A stretch of 61,102 nucleotides of DNA from Chlorobiota bacterium (GCA_021296135.1 JAGWAZ010000008.1:1-61102), one strand, 5' to 3'; numbered from the stretch's first letter, positions 46,382 to 55,029 are shown. Program-made: numbers and translations. The notes: generated by a model from the sequence alone, not told the origin.

Positions 46382-47200
46382 ATGCGGCTTGCACAAATCA
46401 ATAGCGAACGCTTTTTGGGAGTACTCCTTTTTTTGCTGCTGTTCGTAGCGCTGAATAGCGCTACGGCTCAGATCCCTGATAGTGCATGGTATCTGGAGTG
46501 GGAGCAGGTTCTTGAAGGGCGGAGTGGGGGACTTTTTCAGGGTCCCCCGTTTCAGATGTGGATCGGTGATGGGCGTGCTCGCGTAAAACTCGATGATGAA
46601 CAGTACTTCACCATTATTGGAGATACCATTAACATCGTTGATACGTATGCCAAAGCATACTCCAAGGGGCCGGTAGACCAACTGGATATGGCCTGGATTA
46701 CGATGCTCGATTTTCTCTGGAAAATGCGAAGAGCTCCAGGTGTTACCTACACGCTATCAAACAGGCGGGAGGAGGTTGCCGGAATTCCCGGACGGGGAAT
46801 GAGCGTAACGCTTAAAGGAAGCAAGTTAATGCAACCGATGCGTATGGATATGCTCGTCGGTCTGGTTGATGATTTGCCAATACCCGACTCCGAATTCAAT
46901 ATGTTCTACATTGCTTTCACAGCCTCAAACACAGATAAATCGGTTGACTTCGTTGAAATCAGTGATACCTTGAAAGCACAGGGATTGTTCCCTTTGTCAA
47001 CGAGCATAATCTCGCTTGTTCCTAACGATACGAGCGCTATCTTCAAAACGAAATTGAGTCGTATTGAGCGAGTTGCCGTCCCGGTGGATTTCTTCAGTCC
47101 GCCCCATGAATATAAGGGTAATGTTCTGCGCAGCCCGACAGAAGCTGAACGGTGGGAGTTGACCGCAATCCCGTTACCAGGAGGTCCACGAAAAAAATAG
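46382..47200 (+). CDS. Hypothetical exported protein
   Basis: 272 aa with a clear signal peptide (ends near LNSATAQ, about residue 29). The mature part is beta-rich with MWIGDGRARVKLDDEQYFTIIGDTINIVDTYAKAYSKGPV, then SNRREEVAGIPGRGMSVTLKG, reminiscent in style of LolA/DUF4412-type beta-sheet proteins that follow modified outer-membrane material, but no family is recognised with confidence. Its 3' end encodes poly-Lys from an A7 run that also serves as the T-run of a terminator on the opposite strand. Confidence 0.75.
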   Translation: MRLAQINSERFLGVLLFLLLFVALNSATAQIPDSAWYLEWEQVLEGRSGGLFQGPPFQMWIGDGRARVKLDDEQYFTIIGDTINIVDTYAKAYSKGPVDQLDMAWITMLDFLWKMRRAPGVTYTLSNRREEVAGIPGRGMSVTLKGSKLMQPMRMDMLVGLVDDLPIPDSEFNMFYIAFTASNTDKSVDFVEISDTLKAQGLFPLSTSIISLVPNDTSAIFKTKLSRIERVAVPVDFFSPPHEYKGNVLRSPTEAERWELTAIPLPGGPRKK

Positions 47201-47223
47201 GTGCGGAGATCCCTCACACCTAT
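47191..47223 (-). terminator. Terminator of the DUF427 gene, embedded in the 3' end of the opposing gene
   Basis: On the minus strand the arms ATAGGTG and CACCTAT (47217-47223 and 47197-47203, plus-strand numbering) are followed directly by a run of seven T (47197-47191). This is a canonical rho-independent terminator for the minus-strand DUF427 gene; its T-run is the coding A7 of the convergent gene. Confidence 0.75.
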
Positions 47224-47255
47224 GTGGCCAACACTTCAATATGATCTGCGTTCAG

Positions 47256-47537
47256 TTATTCGGTGATTTCTACTCCGCGCCAGAACGCAACCCGATCCTT
47301 AATCCTTTCGGCAGCCTCTGATGGTTCCCTGTAGAACCACGCGGCATCCGGGTTTTCCTTTCCATCAACAACAAGCGTATAGTAGCTCGCTTCTCCTTTC
47401 CATGGACAGACCGTGTGGAGTTGACTCTCCTTCAGATAGTCATCCTTTACTGTGCTACGAGGGAAATAATGGTTCCCTTCGACAACGACCGCGTCATCGC
47501 TCTCGGCGATAACGGCCCCATTCCATAGTGCTTTCAT
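47256..47537 (-). CDS. DUF427 domain-containing protein
   Basis: 93 aa, full-length for the family. Conserved DUF427 features: WNGAVIAESDDAVVVEGNHYFPRSTVKDDYL, then T-V-C-PWKGEASYYTLVVDG and DAAWFYREPSEAAERIKDRVAFWRGVEI. The CPWKG-x-A-x-YY motif is diagnostic. Function is unknown (a beta-tent fold). A terminator follows 30 bp downstream on its strand. Confidence 0.9.
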   Translation of the reverse strand: MKALWNGAVIAESDDAVVVEGNHYFPRSTVKDDYLKESQLHTVCPWKGEASYYTLVVDGKENPDAAWFYREPSEAAERIKDRVAFWRGVEITE

Positions 47538-48287
47538 ACAGTTCGATCGGTATAGGTTAGGTTAACTCTCTCGCGGAACATCAAGTCGCGAAAAAGGGTT
47601 CCGAATTTATGGTCCTCTTCTTCATAAACATAAGAACATTTCTCATTGAAGTCAATCCGAGGAGAACCTTACCTGGGATGCTGCGCCGCGGTTGAGCCTT
47701 ACGAGGAGCAAATGATTGAAACTTCAGCAGCACAATTTCGGAATCTCTAATTAGGAAGGGTCACAAGGGATTCAGTAATACGATCTCTTTTTATCCTGCG
47801 GGGGTTTGGTAGTATCAGGGTCCCGGTTGCATTTTCTGTCAGCAATTGCCATTTAGCTTGTCGAGAGAGAATGAATCCCGTATTTGGAGGCACATGGGTT
47901 GCATGGAATGCTCTTGCAAGGAGAGGCTGGTATCGGAAAAAGCCGATTCATTGAGGATGTGCCGATGCAAGATAAACATTCGTGATGGTTGATAGTAGAA
48001 CGTTGATGGTTGTCTGCTGACTTGCCCGCGCCTCTTCGACTTCTATTTTTTTGATTTCAGAACATCGATCAACGATGTAAGATCTTAGAAGTTGAACCAT
48101 TCATGGAAACTGCTTTCAGCTATCAGCTACCCCCGACCCTTTGACTTACCGCTGCAAATCCTTCGAGACAGAATAGTTCAGGCATAGGGAAAGATATAGC
48201 TGAATTGAGATCGTTACAATGGTCGCCCTCTGTATCTTTTATGTGGTCTCCTGGATAAACTGTTATTGAGAAGTCAAAAGATAAGGA
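47538..48287. other. Intergenic stretch, mostly without features
   Basis: About 750 bp between the divergent DUF427 and channel genes. Apart from the short Cys-rich frame listed separately and repeated short words (CAGCTATCAGCTACCCCCGACC near 48117-48138), nothing coding or structured is evident. It may contain decayed genes not recognisable now. Confidence 0.4.
47894..47992 (+). CDS. Possible Cys-rich microprotein
   Basis: A 32-codon frame preceded by GGAGG (47886-47890). The peptide begins MGCMECSCKERL and ends MCRCKINIRDG, with Cys at 3, 6, 8, 23 and 25, a C-x-x-C-x-C and C-x-C pattern able to bind metal. The ATG is 3 nt from the ribosome site, slightly close; the next ATG (47903) is 12 nt away. 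The small size means chance cannot be excluded, and a second overlapping frame (ATG 47871, 27 codons) is also open. Confidence 0.22.
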   Translation: MGCMECSCKERLVSEKADSLRMCRCKINIRDG

Positions 48288-49214
48288 ATGAAGGAACCGA
48301 TACAGGACAACCGAAAGGAACAGCCCATTGGACGTCACCTTCGAGCCAGAAGGTGGATGTATGATCTCATACAATCTCCGGAAGTCGACTCGAAGCGTGG
48401 AAAATTTGTTCGCACATTCATTGCGGTCATCATCGTCAGCAACGTTATCGTTGTGATGCTTGAGACTATAGGTGAGGTGAACCAACGGTTCCATGAACTT
48501 TTCTTCTGGATTGAAGTCTTCTCCGTTGCCATCTTCACGCTTGAATATATTCTTCGCCTCTGGGTCGTTGTGGAAGATCCGCGATATTCGCGCCCATTCA
48601 CGGGACGTTTGCGCTATTCAGTCTCCTTTTTTGCCTTGATAGATTTAATGGCAATTATCCCCTTCTATCTTCCCATGTTTTTCAAGGTCGATATGCGAGC
48701 GCTCCGTATCCTGCGATTGTTGCGTCTGGTACGAGTATTGAAGTTAGGACGATACTCTCGTGCTGCCCGCATCTTTGTCGGCGTACTTCGAAACCAGCGA
48801 GAGCAACTCGTCATATCATTGCTTGCCATGTTGCTTCTTCTGATTGCTTCCTCTGCAATGATCTATTACCTTGAACATGATGCTCAGCCGGAGGCTTTCC
48901 CAAGCATACCAGCATCACTCTGGTGGGGTATCGTCACATTGACAACCATCGGATATGGCGATGTCTATCCTGTGACTGTAAGTGGGAAGATCTGCGCAGC
49001 GATAATCTCGGTTCTGAGCATTGGCATGGTGGCGCTCCCGTCTGGAATTATCGTCTCAGGCTTTATTGATGAATTGGATGAACAGCGTGGACAGAATAGA
49101 AAGGAGGATACAACATCTGAAGGGATGTTTTGTCCGAACTGTGGCAACCCGTTAAGAATCAACGTACAACTACATAATGGGACTACACATGATGAAGAGC
49201 AAAACGAGGATTGA
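48288..49214 (+). CDS. Voltage-gated potassium channel protein
   Basis: 308 aa six-helix ion channel. S1 about 40-60, S2 about 71-91, S3 about 112-130, S4 with repeated Arg/Lys (RALRILRLLRLVRVLKLGRYSRAARIF, about 137-163), S5 about 173-195, pore helix and selectivity filter TLTTIGYGD (filter TIGYGD 220-225), S6 about 232-260. The TVGYGD-type filter indicates K+ selectivity and the charged S4 voltage gating. The C-terminus carries CPNCG (282-286), half of a zinc ribbon; the second CxxC is absent. The next gene overlaps its end by 26 bp. Confidence 0.92.
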   Translation: MKEPIQDNRKEQPIGRHLRARRWMYDLIQSPEVDSKRGKFVRTFIAVIIVSNVIVVMLETIGEVNQRFHELFFWIEVFSVAIFTLEYILRLWVVVEDPRYSRPFTGRLRYSVSFFALIDLMAIIPFYLPMFFKVDMRALRILRLLRLVRVLKLGRYSRAARIFVGVLRNQREQLVISLLAMLLLLIASSAMIYYLEHDAQPEAFPSIPASLWWGIVTLTTIGYGDVYPVTVSGKICAAIISVLSIGMVALPSGIIVSGFIDELDEQRGQNRKEDTTSEGMFCPNCGNPLRINVQLHNGTTHDEEQNED

Positions 49215-49896
49215 TTTGCTGGAAGGACGCCTTGCTCAGCTTGAACGAAAAGAACGGACCTGGCGTCGTGCTTTCTTTGGAACAGCTGCCGTGTTTGCCG
49301 CTTTGGTTCTGATTGCGGCCGGACCGGGAGAGGTACCAGAGCTGATTCAGGCACAAGAATTTCAGGTGGTTGATAATGATGGCAAGGCCTTGATTCAGCT
49401 GACGAGCAATCCTCTTGGTGGAATGGTGATGGTGATGAACCAGGAAGGGCAGCCGGTTGTTCTTGCCGGGGCCTCTGGTCTTGGAGGTGTAATGGGGATC
49501 AGCAACACGGATGGTAATCCCATTGCACTGTTGGAAGCTACCGGTTCAGGAGGAGCCGTTACGGCAAAGAGCAATGGGGGAGTCAATCTCGCACAAATTG
49601 GTTCACGTCCGGAGGGTGGAGCTGTTGTTGTAAACAGCAGCTCCGGCCTCAACAATATCATCATACAGACACAGGAGAACGGGGGACAGATTGATATAAA
49701 CGGTTCTTCCGGGCGTCCCCTTCTCTCCTCTTTAGCGGCTGATGATGGTGGAGCGATGGTTGTACTTGATACTGCCGGAGTTGCTCGCATGACAGTTGTT
49801 AGTGGTGAGTTAGGTGGTGTGGCAACGCTCTACAACACATCAGGCAACATGATCTGGCAAGCGCCAAGCCCGGGGTTTTTCGGAGGAGACAAGTAG
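49189..49896 (+). CDS. Membrane-anchored 22-residue-repeat solenoid protein
   Basis: About 235 aa from ATG 49189 (49192 also possible), overlapping the channel gene by 26 bp in another frame. A charged coiled-coil-like N-terminus (RIDLLEGRLAQLERKERTWRR) leads into one membrane helix (about 29-45), then eight consecutive repeats of exactly 22 residues (DNA 49357-49875; the last is 19 residues). Each repeat has Gly at position 9 and, in the seven full ones, Gly-Gly at 21-22, with alternating hydrophobic residues at 2 and 4 and around 12-15. This is the pattern of a beta-solenoid. No known family is recognised. The overlap suggests co-translation with the channel. Confidence 0.85.
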   Translation: MMKSKTRIDLLEGRLAQLERKERTWRRAFFGTAAVFAALVLIAAGPGEVPELIQAQEFQVVDNDGKALIQLTSNPLGGMVMVMNQEGQPVVLAGASGLGGVMGISNTDGNPIALLEATGSGGAVTAKSNGGVNLAQIGSRPEGGAVVVNSSSGLNNIIIQTQENGGQIDINGSSGRPLLSSLAADDGGAMVVLDTAGVARMTVVSGELGGVATLYNTSGNMIWQAPSPGFFGGDK

Positions 49897-49979
49897 GCGA
49901 TGGCCGATGGCTAATAGCTAATGGCTGATAGGGTGGATTGTTAATGGATTGTTCTGTGAATACATGAGAACGAGGAGAA

Positions 49980-51263
49980 ATGTCTTTATTCGATTTGTTG
50001 GCCGGGTTGATTGGTATCTCGGCGATCTTCAGCTACATCAACTACCGGTTTCTGAAGCTGCCGATGGCTATCGGCCTGATGGTGATCGGCCTCCTTTTTT
50101 CGCTCGTGATTGTAGTGATGGGATTGTACGATCCCGCAATACACGATCAAGCTCAAGCGATTCTTCTACAGGTCGACTTCGATGAGGCACTGATGCAGGG
50201 AATGCTCGGCTTCCTTCTCTTTGCCGGCGCACTTCACGTTGACATTAATGATTTGCGAGAGCAGCGCGGGTTGATTCTGACTCTTGCAGTTCTTGGCACA
50301 CTTCTGACAACCATTCTTGTTGGTGGAGTTCTCTATCTTGTTCTTCCTTTGCTCGGGGTCGAACTCAGTCTCTGGTACTGCCTTCTCTTTGGCTCGTTGA
50401 TTGCACCAACCGACCCGATTGCTGTCCTTAGCATCCTGAAAAAACTTGGTGTACCAAAGTCATTGGAAGTCCAGATTACGGGCGAGTCTCTCTTCAATGA
50501 TGGTGTGGGAGTGGTGGTCTTCCTTGCCATTCTCTCTCTGGCAGGTATTGGTGGCGGACATGCCGATATCTCCGGAGGGGCAATTGCCTGGCTTTTTGTG
50601 CAGGAGGCGCTCGGTGGTGCGCTCTTCGGCTTGGCTATTGGTTTGCTCGGTTACTGGACTCTCAAGAGTATCGACAGCTATCAAGTAGAGATACTCATTT
50701 CACTCGCCTTGGTCTTTACCGGCTATGCTATTGCACTCTGGCTCCATATCTCAGGCCCGATTGCCATGGTTATCGCCGGTTTGCTTCTCGGCAATCATGG
50801 AAGAGCCTTTGCTATGTCGCGTACAACACGGGAACATCTCGACATGTTCTGGGAGTTGGTCGATGAGTTTCTGAACGCGATCCTCTTCGTGCTCATAGGT
50901 CTGGAGATGTTGATCCTTTCATTTCTCGGAGAATATCTTTTTGCCGGAGCTATAGTTATCGTCATCGTTCTGCTTGCCCGACTCGGCACAGTAGCCTTAC
51001 CGATCAATTTCCTTAGGTGGCGTGGTAAAGGAGAAAACCTTCCACGATACACATCACGCCTGATGACCTGGGGAGGACTTCGTGGTGGCATCAGTGTTGC
51101 GCTTGCCCTCTCAATTCCGGCAACGCTCAGCGGAGAGCCCGTTGCCGAACGTGAAGTGGTTGTCTCACTGACCTACATCGTCGTTGTCTTTTCAATCGTT
51201 GTGCAGGGCCTGACAATAGGGCCGCTGTTGAGGAGGTGGGAGATAGTCTCACCAAATTCGTGA
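49980..51263 (+). CDS. Na+/H+ antiporter, NhaP/CPA1 family
   Basis: 427 aa with about 12 membrane helices. Conserved CPA1 blocks: FLLFAGALHVDINDLREQRGLIL, FGSLIAPTDPIAVLSILKKLGVP (TDP), ITGESLFNDGVGVVVFLAIL (ESLFNDG, ion-binding ND), and TWGGLRGGISVALALSIP. These identify a NhaP-type Na+(K+)/H+ exchanger of the inner membrane. GAGGAG lies about 4-9 nt upstream of the ATG. It stands 83 bp after the solenoid gene, in line with a K+/Na+ homeostasis group including the K+ channel. Confidence 0.92.
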   Translation: MSLFDLLAGLIGISAIFSYINYRFLKLPMAIGLMVIGLLFSLVIVVMGLYDPAIHDQAQAILLQVDFDEALMQGMLGFLLFAGALHVDINDLREQRGLILTLAVLGTLLTTILVGGVLYLVLPLLGVELSLWYCLLFGSLIAPTDPIAVLSILKKLGVPKSLEVQITGESLFNDGVGVVVFLAILSLAGIGGGHADISGGAIAWLFVQEALGGALFGLAIGLLGYWTLKSIDSYQVEILISLALVFTGYAIALWLHISGPIAMVIAGLLLGNHGRAFAMSRTTREHLDMFWELVDEFLNAILFVLIGLEMLILSFLGEYLFAGAIVIVIVLLARLGTVALPINFLRWRGKGENLPRYTSRLMTWGGLRGGISVALALSIPATLSGEPVAEREVVVSLTYIVVVFSIVVQGLTIGPLLRRWEIVSPNS

Positions 51264-51414
51264 CATGTTTCGTGCCCTGATTTCCGTAAATTTGCGCTAA
51301 CTCTTGTCGGGCTTCTGTCGTTTTTGTTACAGTAGTGTGAGTGGCCAGTCTATTCTTCGACATTGAGAATCTCATAACTATCAACGTCCATCGGACCAAT
51401 AATTTTGTTTACGT

Positions 51415-53412
51415 ATGAAGAGAAGACTTATCAATCGCTTTTTTGCTAGTGCACTTATGACCGGTGTGCTTCTGTTTACAGATGCGCATCGGACACATGC
51501 CCAGACTCCGGGAGATACGGTTGAAGGGTGGGCAAGCTGGTGGTTCGGTCTTTATGGCGGTATGAACTTCAGTACATTCAGTGGTGAGTTGCGAAATTTC
51601 GGACAGGGATTAGGTTCAACGTTTGATCAGGGAAGCGGCCTTGGTCCAACGCTTGGCAGCGTTGTGGAGTACAATTCCGGTAACCTGCTCGGCTTTACCA
51701 TGTTAATCGGCTATGACGCCCGCCCGGTCGGTTTTGATTCGGTTCGGACACAAGTCTCGGAAACTGGCATAGTCAGTGAGGGACTTTCGACAAGCCTTTC
51801 CTATCTCGGTATCGAGCCGAGTTTCCGACTGAATCTCGGCAACCGCTTCCTTCATCTGCTTCTTGGACCAACGTTCAACTTCAATCTTAGGAAGGGGAGT
51901 GATTACACAGTTGTGGACACTAATGGGACACCAACTACAACCAGTGCCGATCTGCAGAACGTTCGGAGTGTTGCCATCGGAGCACAAGGGGGAATCGGGT
52001 ATGACATTCCGCTGACCGGGTCGGAAGCAAACACACAGATTCTCTTGACTCCTTTTGCACAATTCCATCTCGGTTTCCAGAACTTGATGGAGAATCCTGG
52101 TGCTTCCGATGAGTCAAATACTATTCGTGATTTTTCAGTCAACACAATTCGGGTTGGCCTCCAGCTTAAGTTCGGTGCACGACCGGCTTCCCCGGTTATT
52201 GCTGAGGGACCGGATGGTCAACCGTTGGTCTATGACTTCCGTGTTGATGCTCCTATCGTTATTGCTGAAAGTCGGCGTGTTGAGGAGACCTTCCCGCTCC
52301 GGAACTATATCTTCTTCGATCAGGGATCGACTGAGATCTCATCTCGGTATAAGAAGCTCTCTCGTTCCGAAGCCGCATCGTTTCGTGAGGAGCAACTGTT
52401 GAATCTCGATGACAAGCCGGGACCGGGCGAAGTGCAACGTTCACAGCGGCAGATGGAAGTCTACTATAACGCGTTGAATATCTTTGGTGACCGTATGAGG
52501 AGAAACCCGTCGGCTCGTATCACGCTGACCGGTGCCGCTAATGGGGATGGGGAAAAAGGAAAAGAGATGGCCGAAAACGTCAAGAACTATCTTGTCTCAT
52601 CATTTGGAATTGATGCTGAGAGGATTAGCACGAAAGGGGAGAAAATGCCACCGAACAGGTCGGGCAGTGGTGGATCGAGTGGTGATGACAGGAGAATGAT
52701 CGACGCGGAAAACCGGCGCGTGGAGCTTGATGCCGAGCCGACAAGCATTATGCTGCCGGTAGAGATTATAACGCTTGAGGAAGAGCCAATCGGCAACGAC
52801 GTTATCTTCCGCCTGAATGCCGATGATAACGTTGAATCGGTGTCAATAACGATCACAGAACGTGATGGCGGGACACGGACGCTTGGGCCGTATAGTGGAG
52901 ATCAGGATGTCCGAATTGATGCACGCGATCTTCTTGGCAAAACAAACCGCGATGGGCGCTATAGAGCAAAGACGACCTATATGTTGAAGGATGGAGGAAC
53001 GTATGAGTCCGAGTCACGGGAGTTCCGTCTGGTCCGTGCTGATCCTGATGAAGAGCAGAGGGGTGTTCGCTATTCCATCCTTTTCGAGTTCGACAAATCG
53101 AAGACCATCGCGACATATGAGCAGTTCCTGCGCGAGACAGTTGCGCCGGCAATTCCGAATGGATCGACCGTTATCATTCATGGACATACCGACATCATCG
53201 GCAAGCCTGAGCATAATGACAAGCTCTCCGATGACCGTGTCGACGAAGCCCGTCGCATTCTGACTGATGCGTTGACGCAGCTTGGACGGAAAGTGACGTT
53301 CGACTCATACGGTTTTGGCGAGGACGAAAAGCGTTCTCCCTTTGGCAATGCTCGACCGGAGCAGCGTTACTACAACAGGATTGTTGTTGTGGAAATTGTG
53401 CCGGGCGGATAG
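51415..53412 (+). CDS. Outer membrane protein with N-terminal beta-barrel and two OmpA-like domains
   Basis: 665 aa, signal peptide ending near RTHAQ. Residues about 35-260 are beta-barrel-like (WWFGLYGGMNFSTFSGEL, GFTMLIGYDARPVGF, LSYLGIEPSFRLNLGNRFLHLLLGPTFNFNLR, IRVGLQLKFGARP). A first OmpA-like domain follows (about 290-440: NYIFFDQGSTEISSRYKKL...ARITLTGAANGDGEKGKEMAENVKNYL...ENRRVEL), then an Ig-like spacer, then a second OmpA-like domain (about 545-665: SILFEFDKSKTIATYEQFL...IIHGHTDIIGKPEHNDKLSDDRVDEA...NRIVVVEIV). The tandem arrangement mirrors the C-terminal half of the PorE-like gene at 18.5 kb. Likely anchors peptidoglycan to the outer membrane. Confidence 0.85.
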   Translation: MKRRLINRFFASALMTGVLLFTDAHRTHAQTPGDTVEGWASWWFGLYGGMNFSTFSGELRNFGQGLGSTFDQGSGLGPTLGSVVEYNSGNLLGFTMLIGYDARPVGFDSVRTQVSETGIVSEGLSTSLSYLGIEPSFRLNLGNRFLHLLLGPTFNFNLRKGSDYTVVDTNGTPTTTSADLQNVRSVAIGAQGGIGYDIPLTGSEANTQILLTPFAQFHLGFQNLMENPGASDESNTIRDFSVNTIRVGLQLKFGARPASPVIAEGPDGQPLVYDFRVDAPIVIAESRRVEETFPLRNYIFFDQGSTEISSRYKKLSRSEAASFREEQLLNLDDKPGPGEVQRSQRQMEVYYNALNIFGDRMRRNPSARITLTGAANGDGEKGKEMAENVKNYLVSSFGIDAERISTKGEKMPPNRSGSGGSSGDDRRMIDAENRRVELDAEPTSIMLPVEIITLEEEPIGNDVIFRLNADDNVESVSITITERDGGTRTLGPYSGDQDVRIDARDLLGKTNRDGRYRAKTTYMLKDGGTYESESREFRLVRADPDEEQRGVRYSILFEFDKSKTIATYEQFLRETVAPAIPNGSTVIIHGHTDIIGKPEHNDKLSDDRVDEARRILTDALTQLGRKVTFDSYGFGEDEKRSPFGNARPEQRYYNRIVVVEIVPGG

Positions 53413-53422
53413 ATGGAGAGGG

Positions 53423-53478
53423 GAGACAAGGAGACAAGGAGACAAGGAGACAAGGAGACAAGGAGACAAGGAGACAAG
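53423..53478. repeat. Seven tandem copies of an 8-bp unit
   Basis: GAGACAAG is repeated seven times without interruption, starting 10 bp after the stop of the OmpA gene and lying before the RidA-family gene. The unit length is not a multiple of three and the tract is noncoding. Such perfect short repeats are prone to slippage. Confidence 0.95.
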
Positions 53479-53495
53479 GGGGGAGAGGTGCATAA

Positions 53496-53519
53496 GCCAC
53501 GGCGTTCACGCCGGGGGAA
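53496..53519. repeat. Short GC-rich hairpin (REP-like)
   Basis: CGGCGT (53500-53505) and ACGCCG (53508-53513) pair almost without a loop and are followed by GGGG. The context AAGCC-hairpin-GGGGA is like the hairpins near 32626 and in the right-end array. Confidence 0.4.
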
Positions 53520-53573
53520 GGGTCTAAAGTGGTTTGCTATCTTCAGACATCACAAATACTTGATGATGTAGAG

Positions 53574-53993
53574 ATGAGCAGTACAGCATATATCCTCGAT
53601 GACCGAGCCGGGGCGCTGGCAAACTATCCCCATGCTCGAAAGGCAAACGGATTCATTTACGTTTCAGGCGTCTCATCCCGTCGACCGGACAACACGCATG
53701 TTGGTGTGAGGATTCATGATGATGGAACGATTGAGCGGGATATTCAGGAGCAGACACGCGCGGTGATCGAGAATATCAGGGCAATTCTGAATGCCGCCGG
53801 TGCTGATCTTAAAGACCTGATCGATCTGACAGTTTTCCTTGTTGACATGGCCGATTATGCTGGTATGAACCGGGTCTACAACGAATACTTCAACGCGCAG
53901 ACCGGACCAGCGCGAACCACCGTTGCTGTGAAGCAGCTTCCTCATCCGAACTTGTTGATCGAGATAAAAGCTGTTGCGAAAGAACCGGGATGA
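53574..53993 (+). CDS. 2-aminomuconate deaminase-like RidA family protein
   Basis: 139 aa from ATG 53574; 15 upstream codons are open but without homology. RidA/YjgF fold with FIYVSGVSSRRPDNTHVGV, IENIRAILNAAGADLKDLIDLTVFLVDMADYAGMN, GPARTTVAVKQLPHPNLLIEIKAVA. The SSRRPDNT and LPHP-x-LLIEIKAVA segments are those of 2-aminomuconate deaminases, which convert 2-aminomuconate to 4-oxalocrotonate in aminophenol/3-hydroxyanthranilate meta-cleavage. The three genes after it supply the following steps except oxalocrotonate decarboxylation. General RidA imine deaminase activity is the alternative. Confidence 0.85.
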   Translation: MSSTAYILDDRAGALANYPHARKANGFIYVSGVSSRRPDNTHVGVRIHDDGTIERDIQEQTRAVIENIRAILNAAGADLKDLIDLTVFLVDMADYAGMNRVYNEYFNAQTGPARTTVAVKQLPHPNLLIEIKAVAKEPG

Positions 53994-54062
53994 AGGCGGA
54001 GCGGGGGCATCCTGCCTGCATAGAGGGATGAAGGCAATTTTCATTTTTCATTTTGAATTCCA

Positions 54063-54836
54063 TTGAGTCTAACTGAAGAACTTGCCGAACGACTTCGCAA
54101 TGCAGGGGCATCACGCACACCATGTGATTCTTTGACCAGCAACCATCCTGACCTGAGTGTCGAGGATGCCTACGCAATTCAGGGAATCAACCTTGATCGA
54201 AGGATTGCTGATGGTGCCCGGCTTGTTGGACGGAAGATCGGTTTGACAAGCAGGGCTATTCAGGAATGGCTTGGAGTTGCGGAGCCGGATTTCGGTGGGT
54301 TGCTTAGCACAATGTCTGTGCCGAACTGTGGTACCGCCCCGATAGATGAACTTCTTCAGCCTCGTGTTGAAGGAGAGCTTGCATTTGTCCTTAAAAGATC
54401 GCTGAGTGGTCCCGGCATAACAGCAGCAGAAGTAATTGCTGCCACTGATCTTCTCCTTCCAGCAATCGAGATTATCGACTCACGGATAAAGGACTGGAAG
54501 TTCACGATTCAGGATACGATTGCCGACAACGCATCGAGCGGCATGTTTGTTGTCGGCTCACAGCCGATGAGCTTGAACCAGATCGACATGAAAACGATTG
54601 GCTTGACACTCCGTAAGAACGGAGAGGTCGTTTCAACCGGAGCAGGCGCCGCATGTCTCGCAGATCCTGTCAACGCGGTTGTCTGGCTTGCGAATAAGCT
54701 CGGAGAATTGGGAACCGAAATTGAGGCAGGACAAGTGATCCTCTCCGGCGCTCTTGGACCCGTTACGCCAGTGGTGCCCGGGGATTATGTGACCGTGCAG
54801 ATCGGGAGGATGGGGGAAGTGGGGGTAAGGTTTTAG
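54063..54836 (+). CDS. mhpD: 2-keto-4-pentenoate hydratase (MhpD-type)
   Basis: 257 aa, fumarylacetoacetase-like fold. Conserved LVGRKIGLTSRAIQEWLGVAEPDFG, PRVEGELAFVLKR, LLPAIEIIDSRIKDWKFTIQDTIADNASSGMFVVG, ADPVNAVVWLANKLGELG and ILSGALGPVTPVVPGD fit the hydratase that makes 4-hydroxy-2-oxovalerate, and the SGALGP ending fits it better than the sister 4-oxalocrotonate decarboxylase (DmpH), which is otherwise similar. The start is apparently TTG at 54063, with no good ribosome site; a nearby upstream ATG is out of use because its frame stops. If no separate decarboxylase exists in the genome, this protein may need to cover that step. Confidence 0.85.
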   Translation: MSLTEELAERLRNAGASRTPCDSLTSNHPDLSVEDAYAIQGINLDRRIADGARLVGRKIGLTSRAIQEWLGVAEPDFGGLLSTMSVPNCGTAPIDELLQPRVEGELAFVLKRSLSGPGITAAEVIAATDLLLPAIEIIDSRIKDWKFTIQDTIADNASSGMFVVGSQPMSLNQIDMKTIGLTLRKNGEVVSTGAGAACLADPVNAVVWLANKLGELGTEIEAGQVILSGALGPVTPVVPGDYVTVQIGRMGEVGVRF

Positions 54837-55029
54837 AAGTTAGAAGTATGAAAAGGGCCATCCTATGCTTAGTAGTCTGTTTGTTTTGTCTCCCTTGTGC
54901 TGTTGAAAGGGAGAAAGAGAAGTCAGTAAAGCGTAAACAGAGAATCAGATACCGTCTTTGCGATAAGGAATAACTTGCCTCCGCTTGATTTGTACCCCTA
55001 ACTATCTAAGCACTATGAACTAAGCTCTA

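Noticed and set aside
53423-53478. Possible CRISPR array
   Set aside because: The repeat is an 8-bp unit without spacers; no cas genes occur in the window.
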